Origin: Rhodobacterales bacterium
Lineage (GTDB): Bacteria; Pseudomonadota; Alphaproteobacteria; Rhodobacterales; Rhodobacteraceae
DNA length: 33,635 bases
Assembly (NCBI GenBank): GCA_003228875.1
Contig: QIGK01000108.1
Coordinates: 1 to 33,635 of the forward strand
Direction: 5' to 3'
The stretch's first letter is position 1, and each line of letters starts with the position of its first letter. The position numbers and the translations under genes are program-made. Below, piece after piece: positions 17,616 to 25,621 of the stretch. The notes beneath the pieces were generated by a model. That model saw only the letters and a list, made by a program, of their open reading frames with translations. It was not told where the DNA came from and ran no database searches.

Positions 17616-17708
17616 TTAGCCTTCAACACCGACAAACGGAACCCCTGCAACCATCAATGCGTCAGAAATTGGTTGGCCGAACCCAAATACTACGAAACGG
17701 TCGGTCAA
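17616..17708 (-). other. Short ORF or coding remnant upstream of lpxD
   Basis: From a TTG at 17708 the minus strand reads 30 codons (LTDRFVVFGFGQPISDALM then [11 protein letters not shown]) to TAA at 17618-17616. The composition looks protein-like, but there is no recognisable ribosome binding site and the frame is closed by TAG about 27 nt upstream of the TTG. It could be a leader peptide, or the relic of a gene that once preceded lpxD. A GCGCG-TTT-CGCGC hairpin (17589-17601) lies between it and lpxD. The rest of the 17566-17987 gap shows no supported gene and must contain the lpxD and DUF882 promoters. Confidence 0.25.
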
Positions 17709-17987
17709 ATCGTGACTTGGGGGACAAAACTATCCAATATTTCGACTTATCGGTAAAGTTGAATATTTGGGTATAAATCATGTGAAAAGAGCACCTTATC
17801 AATTGAAAGAAGTAAATTCGGCAATCGAGTAAAAATTTGGCCCCACAATCTGGCATAATCAGCACAGTTCCGCCAATTGTTAAAAAATTTCTTGGCGAAG
17901 GAATCTTTTTATGACATAAGGATTTTACAAAAATTAGGCGCATAAAAACCAGCGCTACAAATTTCACGTGGGACAGGCAGGTCTTAG

Positions 17988-18548
17988 ATGAAAAGCAGTA
18001 TAATTTCTCGGCGTGGACTTTTGCGTGCCTTTGCGGTAACCGCAGTGACAGCCGCACCGGTATTTAGCAATGCAGCAAGCGTTTTGCGCGGGGCTGGCGA
18101 TGTTCGCCGGATCTCCATGCGTTCACAGCGGACCGCTGAAACGATCAATATGATCTATTGGATTGAGGGCCATTACATTCCCGAAGCCATGGAGCAAATC
18201 AACAATTTTATGCGTGACTGGCGTCAAAACGAAGTCATCACTTATGCAGCCGGTAATATTGATATCATGGCTGCATCGCACCGTCTTATGGAAACCTCCG
18301 AACCTTATCTTATGCTTTCGGGTTATCGAAGCCCTGCTACCAACGCCATGTTGGCATCGCGTAGTCGTGGTGTTGCGTCAAATTCTTATCATATTCGCGG
18401 CATGGCTGCCGATTTGCGGTTATCCTCGCGCAGTTCCAGCCAAATGGCCGCTGCAGCGATTGCTTGTAACGCCGGTGGTGTTGGCCGTTATGGCGGCTCC
18501 AATTTTGTGCATATGGATAATGGGCCGGTTCGGACTTGGCGTCGTTAG
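17988..18548 (+). CDS. Tat-exported DUF882/YcbK-like protein (peptidase M15 fold)
   Basis: A 186-aa protein with a twin-arginine signal (SRRGLLRAF at residues 7-15, then a hydrophobic stretch and cleavage near SNAAS). The mature domain matches DUF882/YcbK: LSGYRSPATNAMLA followed by VASNSYHIRGMAADLR, which carries the SxHxxGxAxD metal-binding pattern of M15A/VanY-like peptidases, and GGVGRYGGSNFVHMD with the last histidine. Such proteins probably act on peptidoglycan in the periplasm; enzyme activity has not been widely shown. It is convergent with proA with only 19 bp between them, filled by a palindromic repeat. Confidence 0.88.
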   Translation: MKSSIISRRGLLRAFAVTAVTAAPVFSNAASVLRGAGDVRRISMRSQRTAETINMIYWIEGHYIPEAMEQINNFMRDWRQNEVITYAAGNIDIMAASHRLMETSEPYLMLSGYRSPATNAMLASRSRGVASNSYHIRGMAADLRLSSRSSSQMAAAAIACNAGGVGRYGGSNFVHMDNGPVRTWRR

Positions 18549-18572
18549 TGGTGGGGTAAACCCCACCCTACG
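18549..18572. repeat. GTAG-headed palindrome (REP-like) between DUF882 gene and proA
   Basis: GGTGGGG (18550-18556), loop TAAA, CCCCACC (18561-18567), followed on the minus-strand reading by GTAG (18571-18568). This is the layout of REP/Y-REP elements: a GTAG head next to a short palindrome. It fills the whole convergent gap and the GTAG supplies the TAG stop of proA. It could act as a bidirectional terminator, though no U-run is present. Confidence 0.6.
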
Positions 18573-19824
18573 GGCGTGTTGTGCCCTGACCCACCACCAA
18601 ATATTTGAAACTTGTTAATTGCACTGCGCCCACTGGACCACGTGCGTGCAATTTTCCGGTCGCAATACCAATTTCCGCACCCATACCAAATTCTGCACCA
18701 TCAGCAAACTGGGTTGAGGCATTGCGCATCAAAATGGCACTATCGACTTTTTGAAAAAACCTGTCAGCCGTGGCTTCATCCTCAGTAATAATCGCATCGG
18801 TGTGGTTTGAGCCAAAAACCCCGATATGTTCAATCGCACCATCAACACCGTCAACCAGTTTGGCAGCAATAATCATATCCAGAAATTCTTGGCCAAAATC
18901 ATCAGCCTTGGCCTGAATGGTGCCAGAGATTTCCGCCAACGCGCCCTCCGCCCGCACTTCAACTCCTGCTGCCAGCATATCGTCTATAAATGGCGCAGCG
19001 TGTTTGGCAAAAAACACTTTGTCAATCAGCACGGTTTCGGCTGAACCGCAAATACCGGTACGGCGACATTTAGCGTTCAACACAATTTCACGCGCCATTT
19101 CAACATCGGCCGCACCATCCACATAAACATGGCAAATACCCTCCAAATGGGCAAAAACCGGCACCCGCGCTTCGCGCTGCACCAAACCAACAAGGCCTTT
19201 GCCACCGCGTGGTACAATCACGTCGATATAATCCACCATGGTTAGCATTTCACTGACCGCAGCACGATCACGGGTTGGCACCAGTTGAATAGCAGCCTCG
19301 GGCAAGCCCGCGGCTTTAAGCCCAGCAACCAGACAGGCGTGGATGGCGGTGGAGGAATTAAAGCCCTCAGAACCGCCGCGCAATATCGCGGCATTGCCTG
19401 ATTTCAGGCAAAGCCCCCCCGCATCGGCTGTGACATTCGGGCGGCTTTCATAGATCACCCCAATGACACCCAAAGGCGTAGCAACGCGGCGAATATTCAG
19501 CCCCGAAGGCATATCCCATTCTGCCAAAACTGCGCCCACAGGGTCTGGCTGCGCCGCGACAGAGCGCAAACCGTTAACAATATCCTGCACACGGCTTTCA
19601 TCCAGCATAAGACGATCCATCATCGCGTCAGACAGGCCTTTGTCACACCCATATTCCATATCCAACCCATTGGCGGTTATGATGTCTGCACGCTGTTGCC
19701 AAACACAATCCGCCGCCACGTTCAGCGCCAATGATTTGGCATCAGCGCTGGCAAATGCCAGTTCAACGCTTGCCGCTTTGGCCATTTGGCCAATTTTCTG
19801 CATTTCTGCTTTAATATCCATCAT
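18568..19824 (-). CDS. proA: Gamma-glutamyl phosphate reductase (glutamate-5-semialdehyde dehydrogenase)
   Basis: A 418-aa NADPH-dependent enzyme making glutamate-5-semialdehyde from the product of ProB, the second step of proline synthesis. It has the aldehyde-dehydrogenase fold: nucleotide-binding region [31 protein letters not shown], and the catalytic cysteine C259 in [12 protein letters not shown]. Two ATG codons stand in tandem (19824 and 19821), with the choice undecidable. It follows proB by 6 bp. Its last codons run directly into the GTAG palindrome, which provides the stop, so the final residues TRP may be element-derived. Confidence 0.96.
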   Translation of the reverse strand: MMDIKAEMQKIGQMAKAASVELAFASADAKSLALNVAADCVWQQRADIITANGLDMEYGCDKGLSDAMMDRLMLDESRVQDIVNGLRSVAAQPDPVGAVLAEWDMPSGLNIRRVATPLGVIGVIYESRPNVTADAGGLCLKSGNAAILRGGSEGFNSSTAIHACLVAGLKAAGLPEAAIQLVPTRDRAAVSEMLTMVDYIDVIVPRGGKGLVGLVQREARVPVFAHLEGICHVYVDGAADVEMAREIVLNAKCRRTGICGSAETVLIDKVFFAKHAAPFIDDMLAAGVEVRAEGALAEISGTIQAKADDFGQEFLDMIIAAKLVDGVDGAIEHIGVFGSNHTDAIITEDEATADRFFQKVDSAILMRNASTQFADGAEFGMGAEIGIATGKLHARGPVGAVQLTSFKYLVVGQGTTRP

Positions 19825-19830
19825 ATCCCC

Positions 19831-20946
19831 CTAAATCGCCATATCATCACGGTGCACCAAAGCCGATCGCCCCGGATAACCAAGGCGCTGCTCAATTTCA
19901 TTGCTATGACAGCCGATCAGTTTTTTAGCCTCAACATGGCTATAGCCAACCATGCCTTTGGCAATCACGTCATGGTTTTCCGCACGAATATCCACCGGAT
20001 CACCACGTTCAAACTTGCCTTCAACCCGCACAACCCCTGCTGATAACAATGATTTACCACGCCCCAATGCCGCTGCTGCGCCTGCGTCAATGATCAATGC
20101 GCCCGCGGGTTTCATTGCCAAAATCCAGCGTTTTCGCGCCTGTGATGGGTTTGCGTCTGATCGAAACCATGTGCATTTGGCGCCATCTATCAGGGCCTGA
20201 ACAGGGTTTTCGACACCTTTGACAATGGCCATAGCACAGCCCGCATTCATCGCGATTTTGGCAGCCATCAGTTTGGTTTTCATACCACCAGAGGCGCCAA
20301 AACTGCCAACACCACCAGCCATCGCATTAATCTTTGCAGTAATTTCATTAACCAAAGGCAAGTGCTGCGCACTGCTGTCATCGCGCGGGTTTTTTGTATA
20401 TAACCCGTCAACATCTGACAGCAAAACCAGAACATCCGCCCCGATCAATGATGCCACTTGTGCCGCCAGTCGGTCATTATCACCATAGCGGATTTCATCA
20501 GTGGCAACGGTATCATTTTCGTTCACAATTGGCACAACACCCATGGTCAGCAATGCCGCCAAAGTTGCCCTTGTGTTCAAATATCGCCGCCGGTTCTGGC
20601 TGTCTTCCAAAGTTAGCAAAACCTGCGCAGCCTTAATGCCAAGGGGCTGCAATATATCTTGATAAGCTCGCGCTAGGTGGATCTGCCCAACCGCAGCTGC
20701 GGCTTGCGATTTGTCGAGCGTCAAAGCCCCCGAACCCATGCCCAGCACCGCCCGCCCCAACGCAATTGAGCCACTTGATACCAAAACCACGTCTTTGCCT
20801 GCGGCCCTAAGGTTTGAAACATCGCCCGCCAGCCCTTGCAACCATTCAACCCGCAACGCACCGTTTTCGACCAATAAAGCAGAGCCGATTTTAATGACGA
20901 TCTTTTGGGCAGAGCCAATTAAATCTGCTGAATTTAAGGTCGCCAT
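19831..20946 (-). CDS. proB: Glutamate 5-kinase
   Basis: A 371-aa kinase phosphorylating glutamate to gamma-glutamyl phosphate, the first and feedback-inhibited step of proline synthesis. It has the amino acid kinase fold ([11 protein letters not shown] at the N-terminus, [48 protein letters not shown]) and a C-terminal PUA domain (about residues 280-371, [19 protein letters not shown]). The full PUA extension is typical of proteobacterial ProB. ATG 20946 lies inside the end of obgE (13-bp overlap) with AGGAGC upstream, so obgE-proB-proA are translated from one transcript. Confidence 0.97.
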   Translation of the reverse strand: MATLNSADLIGSAQKIVIKIGSALLVENGALRVEWLQGLAGDVSNLRAAGKDVVLVSSGSIALGRAVLGMGSGALTLDKSQAAAAVGQIHLARAYQDILQPLGIKAAQVLLTLEDSQNRRRYLNTRATLAALLTMGVVPIVNENDTVATDEIRYGDNDRLAAQVASLIGADVLVLLSDVDGLYTKNPRDDSSAQHLPLVNEITAKINAMAGGVGSFGASGGMKTKLMAAKIAMNAGCAMAIVKGVENPVQALIDGAKCTWFRSDANPSQARKRWILAMKPAGALIIDAGAAAALGRGKSLLSAGVVRVEGKFERGDPVDIRAENHDVIAKGMVGYSHVEAKKLIGCHSNEIEQRLGYPGRSALVHRDDMAI

Positions 20947-21971
20947 GCCACTTGCTCCTGCGCCTCGCTTTCGACGCTGTTTTTGGCGGCAACTATCACC
21001 GCGCGCAAGGCGCGTAATACATCTTGCACACCCTCCGTGCTGACACCCGACATTTGAAAAACATTTTTACCGGCAACGGCTTTTAGTGCAGCCAGTTTTT
21101 CGCGGCGCTCATCCTTATCCAATGCATCAACTTTGTTCAGCACCACAATGCGCGGTCGTTTGGCCAGATCGGTTGCGTATTTTTCCAGCTCGTTGGAAAT
21201 AACCACATAATCCTGCGCGACATCTGTTGATGTGCCATCCACCAGATGCAGCAACACCGAACAGCGTTCCACATGGCCCAAAAACCGATGCCCCAGCCCG
21301 GTGCCCTCAGACGCGCCCTCAATCAGGCCCGGAATATCGGCAATCACCATTTCGGCGTTATCAATGCCAACCACCCCCAAATTCGGGTGTAAGGTGGTAA
21401 AAGGATAATCAGCGATTTTAGGTCGCGCATTTGATGTGGCTGCCAAAAACGTAGATTTTCCCGCATTGGGCATGCCCAGCAAACCGCAATCCGCGATCAG
21501 TTTCAGGCGCAGCCAAATGGTGCGTTCAATCCCGTCTTGGCCCGGATTGGCCCTGCGCGGGGCTTGGTTAACAGATGTTTTGAAATGCAAATTGCCAAAA
21601 CCGCCATTGCCGCCTTGGGCCAACATCACCCGCTGGCCTTCCACGGTTAAGTCAGCCAACACGGTTTCTTCGTCCTCATCCAGAATTTCTGTGCCAACGG
21701 GAACCCGTAAGGTAATATCATCACCATTGGCACCAGACATCTGACGCCCCATGCCCGCTTGGCCGTTATTGGCAAAGAAATGCTGTTGATAGCGAAAATC
21801 AATCAGGGTGTTCAGCCCCGTTACTGCCTCAACCCAGACAAAACCGCCATTGCCGCCATCACCGCCATCCGGTCCGCCAAATTCAACATATGCTTCACGC
21901 CGGAAGCTGGTGCAGCCTTTGCCGCCCGAGCCGGAGCGGATGTAAACTTTAGTCAGATCAAGAAATTTCAT
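20934..21971 (-). CDS. obgE: GTPase Obg (CgtA)
   Basis: A 345-aa essential ribosome-associated GTPase acting in 50S assembly and stress control. The glycine-rich Obg domain (residues 1-158) precedes the G domain with P-loop GMPNAGKST (166-174), switch region [15 protein letters not shown]3 DIPGLIEGA (212-220), and G4 NKVD. No long C-terminal extension is present. It is the third gene of an rtcB-GNAT-obgE-proB-proA run; rplU-rpmA just upstream are its classical neighbours. AAGGAC precedes the ATG at 21971. Confidence 0.97.
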   Translation of the reverse strand: MKFLDLTKVYIRSGSGGKGCTSFRREAYVEFGGPDGGDGGNGGFVWVEAVTGLNTLIDFRYQQHFFANNGQAGMGRQMSGANGDDITLRVPVGTEILDEDEETVLADLTVEGQRVMLAQGGNGGFGNLHFKTSVNQAPRRANPGQDGIERTIWLRLKLIADCGLLGMPNAGKSTFLAATSNARPKIADYPFTTLHPNLGVVGIDNAEMVIADIPGLIEGASEGTGLGHRFLGHVERCSVLLHLVDGTSTDVAQDYVVISNELEKYATDLAKRPRIVVLNKVDALDKDERREKLAALKAVAGKNVFQMSGVSTEGVQDVLRALRAVIVAAKNSVESEAQEQVAWRP

Positions 21972-22018
21972 AACTTTGTCCTTTGGTCAGCCTGCGATAC
22001 AACACTGGTTGCAAAGCC

Positions 22019-22534
22019 TCAAGTTGCCTGATCAAGTTTTAGAGCATACATCGACGCAGCAACCGTTGTGCCACGTGAAACCGAAACGCATTCGGTCTCT
22101 CCAACATACAAAAACCCGCACTTTTTCAACACTTTGGCTGAGTTGTCATTGCCATGATGAACCGATGCATCCAATTTTGAAAACCCCGTTTGCCGTGCAT
22201 ATTCTATCACCGCCCTAAGTGCCTCTGGCATAAAACCGCCACCCCATAATTGCGGCGCAAGCCAGTAGCCGACATTGCCAAGTCCCTTTTCCCCAAGCCC
22301 GATTGCGATGACGCCAATCAATTGCTCATCTTTGGCAATTGCCCAGACATGGTCTTTGAAGTCCGGCTTACGTGTAGCCTCGATAAAGCTTTCCGCCGCG
22401 CCGTCCGGATACGGGTAAGGTGCCCGATCAAGATGTTTTGCCACCCGCCAATCGCCGATATAAAGCGAAATCAACGGCGCATCCGCGTCTTGCAAAAGGC
22501 GCAAGGTCAGGCGTTCTGTTTTTATGCTTTCCAT
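22019..22534 (-). CDS. GNAT N-acetyltransferase (RimJ/RimL-like)
   Basis: A 171-aa acyl-CoA-dependent N-acetyltransferase. The N-terminal TERLTLRLLQDADAPLI and the central GYWLAPQLWGGGFMPEALRA (acetyl-CoA binding turn) followed by ASVHHGNDNSAKVLKKCGF are typical of the Acetyltransf_3 group, which includes the ribosomal-protein acetyltransferases RimJ and RimL. A member at this place, between rpmA and obgE, is common in Rhodobacterales. The substrate is unknown. AGGAGAG lies upstream of ATG 22534, and 27 bp separate it from rtcB. Confidence 0.9.
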   Translation of the reverse strand: MESIKTERLTLRLLQDADAPLISLYIGDWRVAKHLDRAPYPYPDGAAESFIEATRKPDFKDHVWAIAKDEQLIGVIAIGLGEKGLGNVGYWLAPQLWGGGFMPEALRAVIEYARQTGFSKLDASVHHGNDNSAKVLKKCGFLYVGETECVSVSRGTTVAASMYALKLDQAT

Positions 22535-22561
22535 TTTACTCTCCTGATTAACATGCCCCCG

Positions 22562-23953
22562 TTAAGGGGCACGCTTTGCGTATTTGGCGCGGGCTTTGAC
22601 TTTCCACGGGGCGTCATATTCCCAATCACCCGCCATGATACAACCATAGGGCATGATTTCATCCACCACCTCGGCCAGATCAAACTGCGCCATTTGTGCC
22701 CGCACTGTTTTGGCGGGTTTATAGGCGCTTGGCAGCTCGGAAATATCGATCCGATTTGCATAAAACCGCGCATCGATATGCTTGGTTTCCTGAGCAAAAA
22801 TCTCCGCATCCGACCGCCCCGCTTGCGCACGTTTATGGGCCGAGCGAGAATAATTCCGCCCTGCCCCATGCGGCGCAAAGCCAATATTGCGCGCGTTGGT
22901 TTCACCCCGGATCAACAATATCGGTTCCGCCATATTCATCGGCACGATCTGGATACCGTTAGAATCCGGCATAAAATCCGCATCAATCGGCGTGGCACCT
23001 TTGGCATGGTAAAACAGGTTTTCCTTGCGAAACACAAAGTTATGCTCGTTCCAGAACCGCTCAACCAACTGGCCCTTAACCGTTTCCAGCGTGGCCTGAT
23101 GCAACGCATTATGGTTGGCTTTGGTCCATTTGCGGATCAGTTGCAGCGCCTGCCAATAGGCCGCGCCCTCATCCGTATCAAAGGGTATCCATGCGTTTTG
23201 TTTCAGGGTTTTGGGCGAAAGCTTGCGGCGGAATTTTTCCGCCACACGCATGCCCAGCTTATAAAGCCCCGCCCCCGGCCCGCGCGACCCGTGATGGGTT
23301 ACCAGGCAAGTGGTGCCATTGGCTTTGGAAACACCGACATAAGCAAAATGGTTGCCATCGCCCTGAGTGCCCAGATGCTCCTGCGCGGCCTGAAGGATTT
23401 TTTTGTCGTTCAGAAACATGTTATCGCGAAACCCGTCATAAAGCCGAGGCGACAGCGTAAACCGCTGGCCATTTGGCCGCCCGCCGGGGCCAAAATGGGT
23501 GATTTTATGCACGCCGTCCAGTACTTCTGCCGGATCAGAATCCTTAAATTCCGACACCATCAGCGAACAACAAATATCAGCCGAGTGCATACCGGGATGG
23601 ATGGCGTTTTCAGCCACAACAACCCCGCCCACAGGAATGGTGCCAACCGGCCCCGCAGGGCAGGCATCGGGCATAATTGCACCCCCCCGCACGGTCGGGG
23701 TTTGCATGACCACATCCATGGTTTCACGCACTTTGGCTATGTTATCTTCTTCCGCCGCGTTTTCGGCCTCAAGATTAAACTGGTATTCCACGTTATCTTG
23801 CAATGGCAGTTTCGGGGCGGGCTTGTTTGCCTCAACCCAGTTTTGCAGCGCATCACCGCTCAAACCTTGGGCATTCACATGCGCAATGGCAGCGCCAAGT
23901 TCAGCGCCCTGATCGAACCCCATGTTCATCAGGTCTTTTCCAGTTATGGTCAT
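22562..23953 (-). CDS. rtcB: RtcB-family RNA ligase
   Basis: A 463-aa RtcB protein, which joins RNA 2',3'-cyclic phosphate or 3'-phosphate ends to 5'-OH ends using GTP and manganese. Seen: SADICCSL at 125-131 (aspartate D126 and cysteine C128 or C129 as metal ligands), GDGNHF (198-203), THHGSRGPG (219-227), HNFVF with a further metal histidine near 304, and HGAGR at 362-366, whose histidine carries the guanylate. The residues needed for activity are therefore present, although the motifs differ slightly from the Escherichia coli type. No rtcA, rtcR or archease gene is nearby. ATG 23953 has AAGGAG 7 nt upstream and is preferred to 24001. It begins after the rpmA terminator. Confidence 0.93.
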   Translation of the reverse strand: MTITGKDLMNMGFDQGAELGAAIAHVNAQGLSGDALQNWVEANKPAPKLPLQDNVEYQFNLEAENAAEEDNIAKVRETMDVVMQTPTVRGGAIMPDACPAGPVGTIPVGGVVVAENAIHPGMHSADICCSLMVSEFKDSDPAEVLDGVHKITHFGPGGRPNGQRFTLSPRLYDGFRDNMFLNDKKILQAAQEHLGTQGDGNHFAYVGVSKANGTTCLVTHHGSRGPGAGLYKLGMRVAEKFRRKLSPKTLKQNAWIPFDTDEGAAYWQALQLIRKWTKANHNALHQATLETVKGQLVERFWNEHNFVFRKENLFYHAKGATPIDADFMPDSNGIQIVPMNMAEPILLIRGETNARNIGFAPHGAGRNYSRSAHKRAQAGRSDAEIFAQETKHIDARFYANRIDISELPSAYKPAKTVRAQMAQFDLAEVVDEIMPYGCIMAGDWEYDAPWKVKARAKYAKRAP

Positions 23954-24017
23954 CTTCTCTCTCCTTATCGAGATGGACATCACCCCATGTGATGCCCCCA
24001 TACCGGCCCCGATAACG

Positions 24018-24049
24018 AAAAAGGGACCGGCAATTTGCTTGCCGATCCC
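24018..24049 (-). terminator. Intrinsic terminator of rplU-rpmA
   Basis: On the minus strand an 11-bp stem (complements of 24039-24049 and 24023-24033, one G-U pair) with a 5-nt loop is followed at once by TTTTT (24022-24018). It lies 28 nt past the rpmA stop and before the rtcB start, so it separates the ribosomal protein operon from rtcB-GNAT-obgE or attenuates readthrough into it. Confidence 0.85.
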
Positions 24050-24077
24050 CCTATATTTTACAAATATCCGGTTTCAG

Positions 24078-24347
24078 CTATTCTGCGGCCTCCGCCAGTG
24101 GGAGAACCGAAATAAAGGTGCGACCTTTCAGGCCTTTGTGGAATTTTACATTACCCTCAGCGGTTGCAAATATCGTATGGTCTTTGCCCATGCCAACATT
24201 ATTGCCTGGGTAAAATTTGGTGCCGCGTTGGCGAACAATAATGTTGCCACCGATAACCAGTTCGCCACCATATTTTTTAACGCCTAAACGACGACCAGCC
24301 GAGTCGCGACCGTTGCGGGATGAACCACCTGCTTTTTTATGTGCCAT
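24078..24347 (-). CDS. rpmA: 50S ribosomal protein L27
   Basis: An 89-aa basic protein beginning [16 protein letters not shown], the conserved N-terminal tail of L27 that reaches the peptidyl transferase centre, followed by [16 protein letters not shown] and [11 protein letters not shown]. It is full length. It follows rplU by 12 bp and is followed by an intrinsic terminator. Confidence 0.99.
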   Translation of the reverse strand: MAHKKAGGSSRNGRDSAGRRLGVKKYGGELVIGGNIIVRQRGTKFYPGNNVGMGKDHTIFATAEGNVKFHKGLKGRTFISVLPLAEAAE

Positions 24348-24359
24348 TGTGTTCGCTCC

Positions 24360-25073
24360 TTATTTCGCAGCTTTGGCGAATTCGCTCGCCTGAGCAATCC
24401 AGCCGTCACGTTCAATGCGGCCCTTAAAGGACAGTTTGTCGTCCATATATTCGATATCCGCAGGGCCCCACTCAGCGATTTGCCAAAAATGGAATACACC
24501 GGCTTCATTTAATGTACCCAGCAATTTTGGGCCAACGCCGCTGATTTTTTTCAAATCATCCGCGTCACCTTTTGCTTCTTTTAGCAGGTTTGTCGGGGCT
24601 GCACCAGTTGCAGCCTCAGCCTTTGGTGCCGCTGCTTTGGCAGCCTTTTTGGCCGGAGCCGCTTTTTCCTTGGCAGGTGCTTTTTTCGTAGCCGCTGCCG
24701 CAGCAATTGCCGCGCCAGATACTGTGCCCAAAGCCGCCATAACGCCGGATTTATCAGCGCCAGATGCCAGAATGCTGGTGATTTTCACCAAGGTCAGCGG
24801 CTGCTTGTGGCCCTTTTTACGCTGGCTGGAATGTTTCCGGCGGCGCTTTACAAAATTGATGGTTTTTTTGGAGCGGGTCTGCTCGACAACCTCGGCCTGA
24901 ACGCCTGCGTCTTTGATAAACGGCGCGCCAATGGTGGTTTTGTCGCCACCCAGCATCAGAACCTCGTTGAATTGAACAGTGTCGCCAGCCTCAGCAACCA
25001 GTTTTTCAATGGTGAAAATATCACCCTCGGCAACTTTATACTGTTTGCCCCCAGTTTTTAATACGGCGAACAT
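24360..25073 (-). CDS. rplU: 50S ribosomal protein L21 with C-terminal helix-hairpin-helix extension
   Basis: A 237-aa protein. Residues 1-103 are standard L21 ([17 protein letters not shown], then [16 protein letters not shown] binding 23S rRNA). They continue through an Ala/Lys/Pro-rich linker ([19 protein letters not shown] region) into a helix-hairpin-helix-like domain: [21 protein letters not shown], then [20 protein letters not shown] and [16 protein letters not shown]21 is normally about 103 aa, so this is more than twice the usual size; the tail resembles the domain seen in alphaproteobacterial NuoE-like proteins. Such extended L21 proteins occur in Rhodobacterales. ATG 25073 follows AAGGAA and gives the canonical [12 protein letters not shown] start; the open frame upstream is untranslated leader. 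Confidence 0.96.
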   Translation of the reverse strand: MFAVLKTGGKQYKVAEGDIFTIEKLVAEAGDTVQFNEVLMLGGDKTTIGAPFIKDAGVQAEVVEQTRSKKTINFVKRRRKHSSQRKKGHKQPLTLVKITSILASGADKSGVMAALGTVSGAAIAAAAATKKAPAKEKAAPAKKAAKAAAPKAEAATGAAPTNLLKEAKGDADDLKKISGVGPKLLGTLNEAGVFHFWQIAEWGPADIEYMDDKLSFKGRIERDGWIAQASEFAKAAK

Positions 25074-25148
25074 ACGCGCGTTCCTTTTGGTTTCCGCGTC
25101 TTGTGGCCCCCGAATGGGTGTTGTGCGTGACCGCGCCGTCAAACTGCG

Positions 25149-25198
25149 TGCCCCGATGGGGCAAATACAAATAAAAGCCACGCAGAATCTCTTCTGCG
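25149..25198 (-). promoter_or_regulatory. Structured leader of rplU-rpmA (two perfect hairpins)
   Basis: Between promoter and rplU start the minus strand forms CGCAGAA-GAGA-TTCTGCG (25198-25181), followed shortly by TTTTATTTGTATTT, and then TGCCCC-ATC-GGGGCA (25163-25149). The first hairpin with its U-rich tract looks like an attenuator. Ribosomal protein operons are often autoregulated through such leaders; that use here is inference. Confidence 0.5.
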
Positions 25199-25210
25199 CG
25201 ACTTGGTGGG

Positions 25211-25239
25211 CTTATCTATGAACACACCACCTGTGTCAA
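25211..25239 (-). promoter_or_regulatory. Promoter of rplU-rpmA
   Basis: On the minus strand a perfect -35 TTGACA (25239-25234) is followed after 17 nt by GATAAG (25216-25211), or by TAGATA two bases earlier. The predicted start lies about 130 nt before the rplU ATG, leaving a long leader. Confidence 0.7.
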
Positions 25240-25249
25240 TTGTTATGTT

Positions 25250-25504
25250 TTATTCAGCGCCATAGCACACAACATGTTTAAGTTCTTTTGATGCGTCCTT
25301 GTCAATCGGCAGGTTTGCGGCCCAAGTAATATCACCGCGTGTCATGCCAATGTCTTTCAGTGTGTCGGGATGCAATTTCATCAAGCTCTTGAAATTGGCG
25401 AGATCTGCACGACGTTTTGCGCGAACTTTAAAGAATAGAGCCACCTTGGCCCATGGTCCCTGCTGGGTTGGTTTGTAGACTGGGGTATCGATGCAATGTG
25501 TCAT
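25250..25504 (-). CDS. DUF1127 domain small protein
   Basis: An 84-aa basic protein with the DUF1127/YjiS-like core: RRADLANFKSLMKLHPDTLKD followed by IGMTRGDI. Short members of this family in Agrobacterium and related bacteria affect RNA turnover and phosphate or carbon metabolism; no specific role is known here. ATG 25504 has an excellent TAAGGAGG 6 nt upstream and is preferred to 25543. It is divergent from a LysR-type gene with 117 bp between starts, the arrangement expected of a regulator and its target. Confidence 0.85.
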   Translation of the reverse strand: MTHCIDTPVYKPTQQGPWAKVALFFKVRAKRRADLANFKSLMKLHPDTLKDIGMTRGDITWAANLPIDKDASKELKHVVCYGAE

Positions 25505-25554
25505 GTCTGCCTCCTTAAGGCTTGTTAAGCGATGACTGGACATTGCACCGAGAT

Positions 25555-25586
25555 CATGTATAACTCAAACGAATAGAATTTACATG
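25555..25586. promoter_or_regulatory. Inverted repeat in the DUF1127-LysR intergenic region
   Basis: CATGTA (25555-25560) and TACATG (25581-25586) form an inverted repeat with 26 bp between centres, in the middle of the divergent control region. LysR regulators commonly bind dyad sites in such positions. The assignment is by position and symmetry only. Confidence 0.35.
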
Positions 25587-25621
25587 TGCTTTCAATTTTT
25601 TTGATAGATAGGATTTTGCAA

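Noticed and set aside
17662-18057. 131-codon minus-strand ORF upstream of lpxD
   Set aside because: The translation has no protein-like pattern, overlaps the start of the DUF882 gene and competes with the more convincing short frame at 17616-17708.
22250-23992. 580-codon plus-strand ORF opposite rtcB
   Set aside because: It is a mirror of the rtcB reading frame; its His/Arg/Pro-rich composition is that of an antisense shadow.
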